DNA of 64,000 bases from positions 1 to 64,000 of the forward strand of contig JAJZNW010000055.1 in assembly GCA_021811615.1 (NCBI GenBank), given 5' to 3'. Positions 44,456 to 51,983 of the stretch are shown here, one piece after another. The translations under genes were made by a program, and so were the position numbers. This DNA is from Bacteroidota bacterium (lineage in GTDB: Bacteria; Bacteroidota; Ignavibacteria; Kryptoniales; JAKASW01). The notes beneath the pieces are model-generated. The model did not search any database. It was given only the letters and a program-made list of their open reading frames with translations, and was not told the origin of the DNA. Positions within the stretch are counted from its first letter, which is position 1; every line of letters starts with the position of its first letter.

Positions 44456-45808
44456 TCAGTAAGTGGGAAGGTACTTCTCGAGCTCCCAGGGAGTCACTTC
44501 CATCCTGTAGTCTTCCCACTCGAGACGCTTAGCACTTATGAAACGGTCGAAAATATGAGCGCCGAGCGCGTCTCGAACTACGGAATCCTTCTCGAGCTCG
44601 TCGATCGCTTCGTCGAGTGAGCCGGGCAGCACGCTCAAAGACGAACCGCGTTGAGAATCGGCCATGAGATACACGTTCTCTTCCGTCGCGTCGGGTACTT
44701 GGAGTTCCCTTCTTATACCATCGAGCCCTGCTGCGAGCATAACGGCGAAGGCAAGGTACGGGTTGCAGCTCGGGTCAGGACATCGCAGCTCCAATCTCGT
44801 CGACTCATGAGTATGGGCCCTCGGGATCCTTATCAGCGCGGACCGGTTGATTCTCCCCCAGCTGACGTAGACTGGAGCCTCATACCCGGACACCAATCTC
44901 TTGTAAGAGTTCACGAGCGGCGCTAAGATGGCACACATTCCGCGAGCATGAGCCAGCTGCCCTGCAATGAAATGTTTGGCCACTTTCGAGAGTCCGTGCG
45001 AGTCGCCGGGATCTGAAAAAGCGTTCTTCCCGTTCGCTTTATATGTCAGACTCTGATGGACATGCATACCGCTCCCGCTTATGCCGCGAATGGGCTTCGG
45101 CATGAATGTCGCGTACAATCCCTTCTGCTGCGCCATGATCTTCACGAGGACACGGAATGTCACTGCATTGTCGGCAGTCTTAAGCGCATCCGAATATCTA
45201 AAATCTATCTCATGCTGACCGGTCGCGACCTCGTGGTGCATCGCTTCGGCGTCTATACCGAACGACGTCAGCGCCCCGGTCACCTGTCGCCATAACCCTG
45301 TAGCCACCATGTCTGCCGGCTGATCGAAATAGCCAGACCTATCCTGCGGCCGCGGAGGAGCCAGTCCACCTTCTGCCGAAGGTTTGAGGAGAAAAAACTC
45401 GAGTTCAGGCCCGGTATTGTAAATGTATCCCATTTTCTCGGCATCCGCGACGACGCGTCCGAGCTGCGCTCGTGGATCGCCGACAAAAGGCTGACCGTCC
45501 GGAGTGTAGACGTTGCAGATCAACCTCGCAGTTGTCTCCTCACCCGAAAGCCACGGGAGCAACGCAAATGTCGACACATCGGGCACAAGATACATGTCGC
45601 TCTCCGCAATTCGGGCAAACCCCTCAATTGAAGAACCATCAAACCAAATCCCGTGGTTTAGGGTGGAGGCAAGCTCTGCCGTCGGGATGGTTACATTCTT
45701 CACCGCGCCCCCCACGTCTGTGAATTGAAGGTCGATGTATCTGACCCCCTTATCCTTGACGAGTCCGAGGAGTTTGTCTGCATCTATGTTTTTCATAAGA
45801 TCCGTCAT
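44456..45808 (-). CDS. glnA: Glutamine synthetase type I (alpha-type)
   Basis: ATP-dependent glutamine synthetase of 450 residues, the short GSI-alpha size. Motifs: WFDGSSIEGFARI (about 55-67), the glutamate/metal site ELEFFLL, MHHEVATGQHEIDF, SGSGMHVHQSLTYK and SRLELRCPDPSCNPYLAFAVMLAAGLDG-type blocks, and the end LEKYLPTY. The region where GSI-beta enzymes carry the adenylylated tyrosine lacks the NLYDLPPEE motif, so control is probably by feedback or partner proteins. Its ATG overlaps the stop of a Ser/Thr kinase by 4 bp (ATGA), an unusual coupling. With GltB at the far end of the window it completes ammonium assimilation. Confidence 0.96.
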   Translation of the reverse strand: MTDLMKNIDADKLLGLVKDKGVRYIDLQFTDVGGAVKNVTIPTAELASTLNHGIWFDGSSIEGFARIAESDMYLVPDVSTFALLPWLSGEETTARLICNVYTPDGQPFVGDPRAQLGRVVADAEKMGYIYNTGPELEFFLLKPSAEGGLAPPRPQDRSGYFDQPADMVATGLWRQVTGALTSFGIDAEAMHHEVATGQHEIDFRYSDALKTADNAVTFRVLVKIMAQQKGLYATFMPKPIRGISGSGMHVHQSLTYKANGKNAFSDPGDSHGLSKVAKHFIAGQLAHARGMCAILAPLVNSYKRLVSGYEAPVYVSWGRINRSALIRIPRAHTHESTRLELRCPDPSCNPYLAFAVMLAAGLDGIRRELQVPDATEENVYLMADSQRGSSLSVLPGSLDEAIDELEKDSVVRDALGAHIFDRFISAKRLEWEDYRMEVTPWELEKYLPTY

Positions 45809-46776
45809 TTGTGAATAGCCTGAAGGATTATCGCGATAGCGATGATTGCAGCGAGAAGCAGGATGCCGGAAGCGACGGCTTTGAACGCAGACGACTTCCA
45901 GAATGGAGTCCCGGACGCACTCGCAGGGTTCCGATCAAGTATCGAAAGATCGACAGCACCCGGGTTATCAATGTCGTTCATGAAATCGTGAAGATTCGCA
46001 TAGCGTTCGTCGGGTTCGCGCTCAAGACACTTCACCACCACCGCAGCTAATTGCGGCGATACTCCCGGTTGTATGCGGTCCAGGCGCGGTATCGCTCCCT
46101 TGAGATGCTGTGCCATCACAGCCAGGTTATTGTCCCCGGTAAACGGAGGCGTACCTGCAAGAAGTTCGTAGAGCATAGTTCCGACAGCATAAATATCGGT
46201 CCGCTGATCGCCCCGGTGGCCCTCGATCTGTTCCGGCGCCATGTAATCCGGAGTGCCCGCGGCGCTGCTCAGGTTAGCATAGGTCACACGGTGGGCAGCC
46301 TTCGTCAGCGCTAATCCAAAATCCAGGATTACCGGCTGGCCTTCAGACGTAATGAGTATGTTTTCCGGCTTCAGGTCCCTGTGTATTATTCCGTGATCGT
46401 GGCAGTGAGCCAGTCCATCGGCAATCTTCCTGATAAGTCCAACTGCTTTCTCTTGAGGAAGCGGAGCAGACTTTCGTATCAGGTCGCGCATCGACTCGCC
46501 GTCCACCAGCTCGGTGACGAGATACGGCATATTGTTGTACGTGCCCGAGCCGAGGCCTCGTTGGATCGCAGGATGATTCAGTGTACGCATTACCTCCAGC
46601 TCACGCTGAAATCGCTCATACTGTGCCGGGTCCCCGATGGACATGACGTCAGGGACCTTCAGGACAACTTCCTTTCCGGCAAGCAGGTCGTAAGCACGAT
46701 AAATATCGCTCATGCCACCCCTGGCAATATGAGCCCGAATCTGGAAGTGATCGAACTGGTCACCTATCTGCAGCAT
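45805..46776 (-). CDS. Membrane-anchored Hanks-type Ser/Thr protein kinase
   Basis: Eukaryotic-like kinase of 323 residues. Kinase domain about 8-265: Gly-rich loop IARGGMSDIYRA, ATP-binding Lys40 (VVLKVPD), catalytic loop HRDLKPEN (D134), DFG at D152-G154, activation segment with SSAAGTPDYMAPEQ and the D-x-W-like RTDIYAVGTMLYELL. A short linker leads to one transmembrane helix (about 300-320) and almost no extracytoplasmic part, so no sensor domain (no PASTA repeats). The stop overlaps the glnA start. A PP2C phosphatase gene lies 455 bp upstream, giving a kinase-phosphatase-glutamine synthetase neighbourhood. Confidence 0.93.
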   Translation of the reverse strand: MLQIGDQFDHFQIRAHIARGGMSDIYRAYDLLAGKEVVLKVPDVMSIGDPAQYERFQRELEVMRTLNHPAIQRGLGSGTYNNMPYLVTELVDGESMRDLIRKSAPLPQEKAVGLIRKIADGLAHCHDHGIIHRDLKPENILITSEGQPVILDFGLALTKAAHRVTYANLSSAAGTPDYMAPEQIEGHRGDQRTDIYAVGTMLYELLAGTPPFTGDNNLAVMAQHLKGAIPRLDRIQPGVSPQLAAVVVKCLEREPDERYANLHDFMNDIDNPGAVDLSILDRNPASASGTPFWKSSAFKAVASGILLLAAIIAIAIILQAIHK

Positions 46777-47232
46777 TCAGGAACCCGACATTGTGATATC
46801 TGATAAGTTTTGTTGGAAAGATTAGCGCGAGACGCACCGTGCTCCCGATAAGTTTTTTTGAATCCAATAATTCTACTCAAGAATTCGCTCAAAAGCAACG
46901 ATTTGAATGGATACACTGTCGCAGAATTCCTCCTTCAATTTCTTGAACCGCCTCGCAGAAAAATCGATGATCATAATTGTCTGCCCGGTCATCGGTCGTT
47001 TCGTGAAGTTCATTTCCCGAGCGCGCCGCCTCACCCGGACTCTCATAGGCAACTTCCGCAGAGAATCACAGAGAGAGAAAGGTGGACGTCCATCTCGTCC
47101 GCCAAACCTCCCTCTGTGTCCTCCGCGGAGAGTTTGGGAGAAAGCAACTCTCTACAGTCACAACCACATAAACAAGTCTTTGATAAACGTTTCATCGCAT
47201 TTACTGATGTATGCCACATTCTTTTCGAATTC
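46777..47232. other. Intergenic region upstream of the kinase, with imperfect inverted repeat
   Basis: About 455 bp without a credible gene. It holds the imperfect inverted repeat CCGCAGAGAATCACAGAG (47056-47073) and CTCTGTGTCCTCCGCGG (47112-47128), a type of CCGCAGAG/ACACAGAG palindrome that looks like a dispersed repeat family. The AT-rich 80 bp nearest the kinase (about 46800-46900) probably contains its promoter. Confidence 0.45.
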
Positions 47233-48123
47233 CTAGCGCTTCAACTTCCGGAACAATCGGGAGAGCGGCCTATCGCTGCCAGGCGCGGCTGTTGTATTTG
47301 CGGTGACAAGACGCCTGAATTCGAGCGCGACAACGGACAAATTATCATCACTGTCCCGGTCCATTGCCGTCCGGAAGACTTGCTGGCAGAGTTCTTCGAG
47401 ATTATGCGACAAATTCGCAAGCTCACCGAATTCTTCATCCTGGATGACGGACCAGACGCCGTCCGTGCAAAGTATGACTTTATCGCCATCCTGCACCTGA
47501 ATCTTGAAAACATCAGGCTGAACGAAAAGCTCGAGGCCAAGGCACCTGTTCAACACGGACCGCTGGCTGTGTGTCCGAAGTTTGGCTGGCGACAGCACCT
47601 TCATCCGCACAAGCTCGGCGACGCGAGTGTGGTCGTTGGTCAAACATCTTGTCCTTCCTTCTCTGACAAGGTAGGCGCGCGAATCTCCGACATGTCCGAC
47701 GTAAAGATCACGCCCGATAACACCGACTGCAGTGAGCGTCGTTCCCATCCTCCCAGCACCCAGAGCGTGCGCGGTCTGGTAGACGCTCAGATTGGCGTTC
47801 TGGATTCCGACGCGGAACCTCTGTAACGGAGATACTCCGTTCGCCGCGTAATAAGTGTCAAAGAACGTCTGCAATGCAAGCGTGCTCGCTATACCGCCGT
47901 GCGCGAATCCTCCCATCCCGTCCGCAATACCGTACAGGTAGCCCGAAGCCGGACCAGTCGCCGGATCACACAGCATTACCGCGTCTTGATTGTCGGGGCG
48001 CACTTTGCCGACATGGCTCAAGCTGTAAGACAGAATGTCGGCTCCTACGGTTGACGGCACGAAAATATTCTCGGGGCAATCGGGGAACGGAAAGAGAGCG
48101 GGCATCTTCGAGCTCTCTCTCAT
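47233..48123 (-). CDS. PP2C-family Ser/Thr protein phosphatase
   Basis: Metal-dependent phosphatase of 296 residues, cytoplasmic. The PP2C motifs appear in order: SHVGKVRPDNQDAV (D44, D47), YGIADGMGGFAHG (D68-G69), the GTTLTAVGVIGRDLYVGHVGDSRAYL block, ILCTDGVW and DSDDNLSVVAL. It should reverse phosphorylation by the nearby Hanks-type kinase. It follows the APC permease by 22 bp, so porin, permease and phosphatase genes are likely one transcript, linking transport and signalling. Confidence 0.92.
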   Translation of the reverse strand: MRESSKMPALFPFPDCPENIFVPSTVGADILSYSLSHVGKVRPDNQDAVMLCDPATGPASGYLYGIADGMGGFAHGGIASTLALQTFFDTYYAANGVSPLQRFRVGIQNANLSVYQTAHALGAGRMGTTLTAVGVIGRDLYVGHVGDSRAYLVREGRTRCLTNDHTRVAELVRMKVLSPAKLRTHSQRSVLNRCLGLELFVQPDVFKIQVQDGDKVILCTDGVWSVIQDEEFGELANLSHNLEELCQQVFRTAMDRDSDDNLSVVALEFRRLVTANTTAAPGSDRPLSRLFRKLKR

Positions 48124-48145
48124 ATTCCGTCCACTTTTGATTCAG

Positions 48146-49693
48146 CTACTTGTTTGCACCCGACAGCTGCTCCGCCGAAGCGACCGAAGGTAGAATTGCC
48201 CTGCCTGCCTTCCTGCTGTTCAACACCAAATAGCCCACGCTGACCAGCGTCCAGCCGCCGGTAATGTATAAGGCCATCTTCGTTGCATCCTGCGAGACTC
48301 CTGGAGTACCGAGCCCGATGAGAACTACCGCGATAAGCATCGCGATATTTCCGAGGAGGCCGAGTATCGGGACGACTGCATGTTTTACGCTATGGAATTC
48401 TGAACGGCCGATGAACGTGACGAACGTGAAGAAACATATGAGGCCGTACAGGGCGAATGTCCCGATGTTGGAAACAAGGGTTATGCCCGTAAGCGCCGTT
48501 ACGCTGAGAACGCCGACGCTGCCTATTACTGCCGAGACGAGAACGAGGAGCCAAACGCCGATATGCGGAGTAGCGTGTCTCGGATGGAGTGCCCCGAGCA
48601 CACCCGGCATCTCCTTGTCCTGGGCGATCGCGAAGCTCACCCGCACGCCGGTGTTGATCGCAGCAAGCGTGGTTCCGAGTACCGCGAGGGCGACGGTTAT
48701 AGCGACGACTATCATCAGGGCGAAGCCGTTCCCTCCAAGCATCGCGTTGCCGATCAACTTAGTCAGATCTCCGATCGGGGCGCCTGACGCGGCCGCGGCG
48801 GCCATCCCGGTGACTTTCGTACCATCAGCCCCAACATAGACCAACTTGTTGCTCACGGCATAGTTGGCGGCAAAATACTCGAACAGGTATGCGAACAATC
48901 CCTGTATGACGAGAGAAAGTATAACGCCGCGCGGAATGTCGCGTTTCGGGTTGATCGCTTCCCCGGCCAGGGAGGTCGAAGATTCGAAGCCGACCAGTAT
49001 CAGGATTGCTATCGTGGATTGAAAGAGCATAGCCGAAAGATTGTGAGGAATCAGGATAGATGAAGCCGACGGATATGCCCAGTGGGTCGCATGAAGCGGA
49101 TTCTCGACACGAAATAGTATCGCCAAAACGCTGAACCCGATGAGCGAAACCAGCTGAACTACGTTTATTGCGATTGCAACATTGGTAGATCCCGTTATAC
49201 CCCTGACCGCAATGAAACCGACGAAGAGCGCGAACGAGACGGCTATCAGGATTTGCACCGGGACAGAGAGGGGTACATTGAATTCACCGCATATATATGT
49301 AACAAGTGTTGCCATCATGGCCACCATAACGCCGGGATAGACCCAATAATAGAGGTGGGCGGCCCAGCCTGTCACAAATTTCGCTAGCCTGGCGAAACGT
49401 TTGTGAGACGCTTTCTCGCGATCGAGGAAGGCCCGCTCTGCGAAATAGTAGGAGCCTCCTGCCCCGGCATCCGGATAACGCCGCGCCATTTGAGAAAAGG
49501 AGTATGCCGTTAGAAATGCGACGATCAACGCCGCAAGTATACCACTCCACATATCGGTCGCGCCTCCGGTATTTGAAGCCTGAAGCTGGTAAGTGATCCA
49601 AAGAAACGCACCAGGCGCAATCAGCGCCATCGCATTGACGGTAACGCCGGTCAGTCCCAGCGTCTTCTTCATAGTTGTTTTCTCGTCTGCCAT
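48146..49693 (-). CDS. APC-superfamily amino-acid permease
   Basis: Inner-membrane transporter of 515 residues with about 12-14 hydrophobic segments. The opening KKTLGLTGVTVNAMALIAPGAFLW, the ADMWSG...SFSQMARRYPDAGGSYYFAERAF-type block (about 60-90) and VGFESSTSLAGEAINPKRDIPRGVI (about 240-265) are characteristic of the amino acid-polyamine-organocation superfamily. Substrate unknown; amino acids or amines are likely. It is placed between a BBP2 porin and PP2C, in a nitrogen-related neighbourhood headed by a PII-like gene, the position an ammonium transporter would often hold. Confidence 0.87.
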   Translation of the reverse strand: MADEKTTMKKTLGLTGVTVNAMALIAPGAFLWITYQLQASNTGGATDMWSGILAALIVAFLTAYSFSQMARRYPDAGAGGSYYFAERAFLDREKASHKRFARLAKFVTGWAAHLYYWVYPGVMVAMMATLVTYICGEFNVPLSVPVQILIAVSFALFVGFIAVRGITGSTNVAIAINVVQLVSLIGFSVLAILFRVENPLHATHWAYPSASSILIPHNLSAMLFQSTIAILILVGFESSTSLAGEAINPKRDIPRGVILSLVIQGLFAYLFEYFAANYAVSNKLVYVGADGTKVTGMAAAAASGAPIGDLTKLIGNAMLGGNGFALMIVVAITVALAVLGTTLAAINTGVRVSFAIAQDKEMPGVLGALHPRHATPHIGVWLLVLVSAVIGSVGVLSVTALTGITLVSNIGTFALYGLICFFTFVTFIGRSEFHSVKHAVVPILGLLGNIAMLIAVVLIGLGTPGVSQDATKMALYITGGWTLVSVGYLVLNSRKAGRAILPSVASAEQLSGANK

Positions 49694-49744
49694 CTTCCTC
49701 TCCTGAATTGATTTAAATAGCTGTTAATGTGTCGCTAATAGTTT

Positions 49745-50866
49745 TCAAAAGGTCGAAATGAGCCCCACAAGGATTGTCGGTTGGGACGTCCTGGTAAAAT
49801 CTGTGGCAGAAATTGAGCTTGCCGAAAGGAACGCGTTGCCGTTCGCAAAATCGTCCCGCCCTTCAACCCGGACGATCAGCGGACTCCAGGGACGGTATTC
49901 GTATGTCAGAGTGATTTCCTTCAAAGTCGCCTTCGGTATTGTCAGTCCGGTTGTGTAGCCAAGCGGGTCGTAGTAGACTTCGCCGCGAAGAGCGAGATCC
50001 GATTTCGGCGTGAGATTGTACTTCGCGTAAAGAGCGATGCCCTTCCATGTTCCGAGCACACCGCCGACTCGCTCTTCCCCGAAAACACCGTCGGCCGCAA
50101 ACGACAGGTTGTCCCCGACAGATTGCGAAACGATGATCTCCGCAAGGTTGGTTTTCCCATATTCGGCACCCAGGGGCTGTTCGAACCCGCTCATCCCGTT
50201 CACTACAAGTGTGGTGGTAGATGTCGGCGAGTAAGTCAGACCGAGGGCAACGGTCTTTGACCTGTTGATACTCACAACCGAATTCCAGTCGTTCACCAGA
50301 TAAACGGCGGCGGTGAAATTACTCGTGAATGAATAAGTGGCTCTAATCCCCTCGTGATAATACGGTATCGCGTAGGCAAACGAGAATGAGCGGCTGTAAT
50401 TCCAGTTGCCGCTCGACTCTATGACCTCATTCCCCATAAGGGTCACGAACTTCCCAACGTCTACCGTTAAACCCGATCCGATAGGTAGATCCGTTTCGAG
50501 ATATGCTTGTTCCACCAGATCCAGAGTACTAGTCATTGGTGATGTAGCCCCGGTTAGTGGATTTAATAGACCTTGTACCACGTCATTAGCGGTTCCAAAC
50601 CCGAGGTCGAGACGGAATCCGACAGGTTGCGCTGCCTCCTGCAAAGTAAGCTTTGCGAGATTGAGGCCGAACTGATTTTCGTAGATATCGAAGTTTCTGA
50701 ACTGGTTCATCTGGTTTGATGGGCTGTTGAAATTCTTGCTATAGTAAACATCGACGAGGCCGCTCCAGGAAAAGGGCGGCGTCGAGGTAGAGTCGGCTGC
50801 CGATGCGACCGTCGATGTAAACAGGATCATAAAAAGCAGCGCCGATAGTGGTACGTGTTTTCTCAT
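49745..50866 (-). CDS. BBP2-type outer-membrane porin
   Basis: Outer-membrane beta-barrel of 373 residues. A signal peptide (ending STVASAAD) is followed by SWSGLVDVYYSKNFNSPSN, a stretch with QFGLNLAKLTLQEAAQPVGFRLDLGFG and the barrel strands typical of the putative beta-barrel porin-2/OmpL-like family, ending FTRTSQPTILVGLISTF. Such porins often accompany ammonium or small-solute transporters with PII proteins. Its ATG overlaps the stop of a 25-codon upstream ORF (ATGA), so expression is probably coupled to that ORF. The permease follows after 51 bp. Confidence 0.82.
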   Translation of the reverse strand: MRKHVPLSALLFMILFTSTVASAADSTSTPPFSWSGLVDVYYSKNFNSPSNQMNQFRNFDIYENQFGLNLAKLTLQEAAQPVGFRLDLGFGTANDVVQGLLNPLTGATSPMTSTLDLVEQAYLETDLPIGSGLTVDVGKFVTLMGNEVIESSGNWNYSRSFSFAYAIPYYHEGIRATYSFTSNFTAAVYLVNDWNSVVSINRSKTVALGLTYSPTSTTTLVVNGMSGFEQPLGAEYGKTNLAEIIVSQSVGDNLSFAADGVFGEERVGGVLGTWKGIALYAKYNLTPKSDLALRGEVYYDPLGYTTGLTIPKATLKEITLTYEYRPWSPLIVRVEGRDDFANGNAFLSASSISATDFTRTSQPTILVGLISTF

Positions 50867-50940
50867 CTATGCTCCTCAAGCAATTGGTGGCAGTATCTGA
50901 TGTTGTCTTTGAAGTGTGCCAAAAAGAAAAGACTATTCAT
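50863..50940 (-). CDS. Short ORF (25 codons) coupled to the porin
   Basis: ATG at 50940 preceded by a very strong AAAGGAGGAG site at 9 bp spacing; the 25-residue product begins MNSLFFLAHFKDN and ends LLEEHR. The stop overlaps the porin start (ATGA). No similarity recognised. It may be a real small protein or a leader ORF that delivers ribosomes to the porin, which otherwise has only GAGGAG at the end of this ORF. Confidence 0.5.
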   Translation of the reverse strand: MNSLFFLAHFKDNIRYCHQLLEEHR

Positions 50941-51025
50941 TCCCGTTCACTCCTCCTTTGATATGGGTTTCGGGTCGCCGGTCGGGATCCCGGCTGATAA
51001 ACCAAATCCCAAACCGTATTCCCGG

Positions 51026-51379
51026 TCAGTTTTCTTGATTTCCAGAGACTTCGTCGAAAACCCCTGATGCTTCCTGCATGACAACGTACTCGAGGGATAG
51101 TAGCGACTCATTTACACTTCTGATCCCTTCCCCATCTCCTTTTGACAAGTGTATCGCCAGCACTCGTTCCGCGATTTCGTCCGGCACCGCGACACTGACT
51201 CAAGCACGCGGATGGCCTGGGGAATCGAAACCGACAGCTTGTCCGTTGATGCCGTGGATGAAGGGCTCCTGTGTCTTGTCAACTTCACCGACCCTCAGTG
51301 TTCTTATCCCCAGGTCACGCAAACCATCCCTGAGGTCTCCGATCGTTTCTCTATCGACTACCATCTCCACCCTTTTCAT
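51026..51379 (-). pseudogene. PII-like signalling protein interrupted by in-frame TGA
   Basis: Reading from ATG 51379 in one frame gives 59 codons, a TGA at 51200-51202, then 57 further codons to the stop at 51026, total about 117 codons, close to the 112 residues of PII proteins. The start MKRVEMVVDRETIGDLRDGL, then GIRTLRVGEV, and the part after the stop, VSVAVPDEIAERVL, align with the PII pattern (MKKIEAI..., GMTVTEV..., VKIEIVVPD...). The T-loop is short and the GKIGDGKIF motif is lacking, so even the intact ancestor was divergent. TGA could arise from CGA by one transition, or be a sequencing error. It sits upstream of a porin and permease, a classic PII context. It could also be a genuine 59-codon protein. 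Confidence 0.5.
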
Positions 51380-51468
51380 ATTCTCAATCTCCGAGCCTCA
51401 CTTAAGTAAGTTTAGCAAATAACTACGATATGTTAGTAATATAAACTATCTAATCAATTCAACATTAT

Positions 51469-51498
51469 TAAGTAAGCATATCTTACGGACTATGTCAA
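51469..51498 (-). promoter_or_regulatory. Candidate promoter of the PII-like/porin/permease unit
   Basis: TTGACA (51493-51498) followed after 17-18 bp by TTACTT/TACTTA in a strongly AT-rich stretch. Two palindromes nearby, GTAAG-CATAT-CTTAC (51472-51486) and CTCACTTAAGTAAG (51397-51410, near-perfect 14 bp), might be operators. The -10 is weak. Confidence 0.4.
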
Positions 51499-51925
51499 GT
51501 AAATAAAACAAAAACTTTGGGGTGCCTAAAAGAGTGAGATAGGTGCTGTGGGGATCGCCGGTCTCGATGAAGATCATGCACTTTCGCCCAATTGCCGACC
51601 ACGTAAGGTGACACCCCCGCGCATCGAAGCCAATTGGCATTCGTAGCAGGTAAAATAGAAGAGAACAACTCCACGTTTGAATTGGAGATTGGATCTAGGT
51701 CAGCCAGGAAAAGAAATCACGACCTGTCGAGGAGGACTGGTACTCAGGGGCAAGAATAGCGATTGATTAGGCTCGGTGGGATTGAATCGATTGGAATGCC
51801 TCTCGACTCAACATGATGGTACAACTCACGAACGCCGACCGGCAGCCGCAATTCAGCAATGGCTTCATCGCAACTGACTCGGTCCTCCGTCATCCGGCGC
51901 TGCCGGAGATATCGCATGAATCTCC

Positions 51926-51962
51926 ATTCCCCGGCAAGGGAGTCACGCCCTTGCCGGGGAAT
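51926..51962. terminator. Perfect 15-bp palindrome after the Tricorn-type gene
   Basis: Arms 51926-51940 and 51948-51962 (ATTCCCCGGCAAGGG and its complement) with a 7-nt loop, 22 bp beyond the peptidase stop. There is no T-run on either side. It closes the four-gene glycosidase operon as a likely terminator or mRNA 3' end stabiliser. Confidence 0.55.
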
Positions 51963-51983
51963 GATAAGACATGGAACTACCGC

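Larger units (their letters stand above)
51423..51983. other. Intergenic region between the peptidase gene and the PII-like gene
   Basis: About 560 bp without a credible gene. The side near 51423-51500 is AT-rich and promoter-like; the far side holds the hairpin at 51926-51962. The middle (51540-51900) shows no recognised RNA gene or coding frame. Confidence 0.45.

Noticed and set aside
46858-47826. 322-codon plus-strand frame across the kinase-phosphatase spacer
   Set aside because: Mostly antisense to PP2C; the spacer part has no start signal and no domain.
51200-51202. TGA as a selenocysteine codon in the PII-like frame
   Set aside because: No convincing stem-loop immediately downstream, no selenium genes in the window, and PII proteins are not known selenoproteins; a nonsense change or error is simpler.
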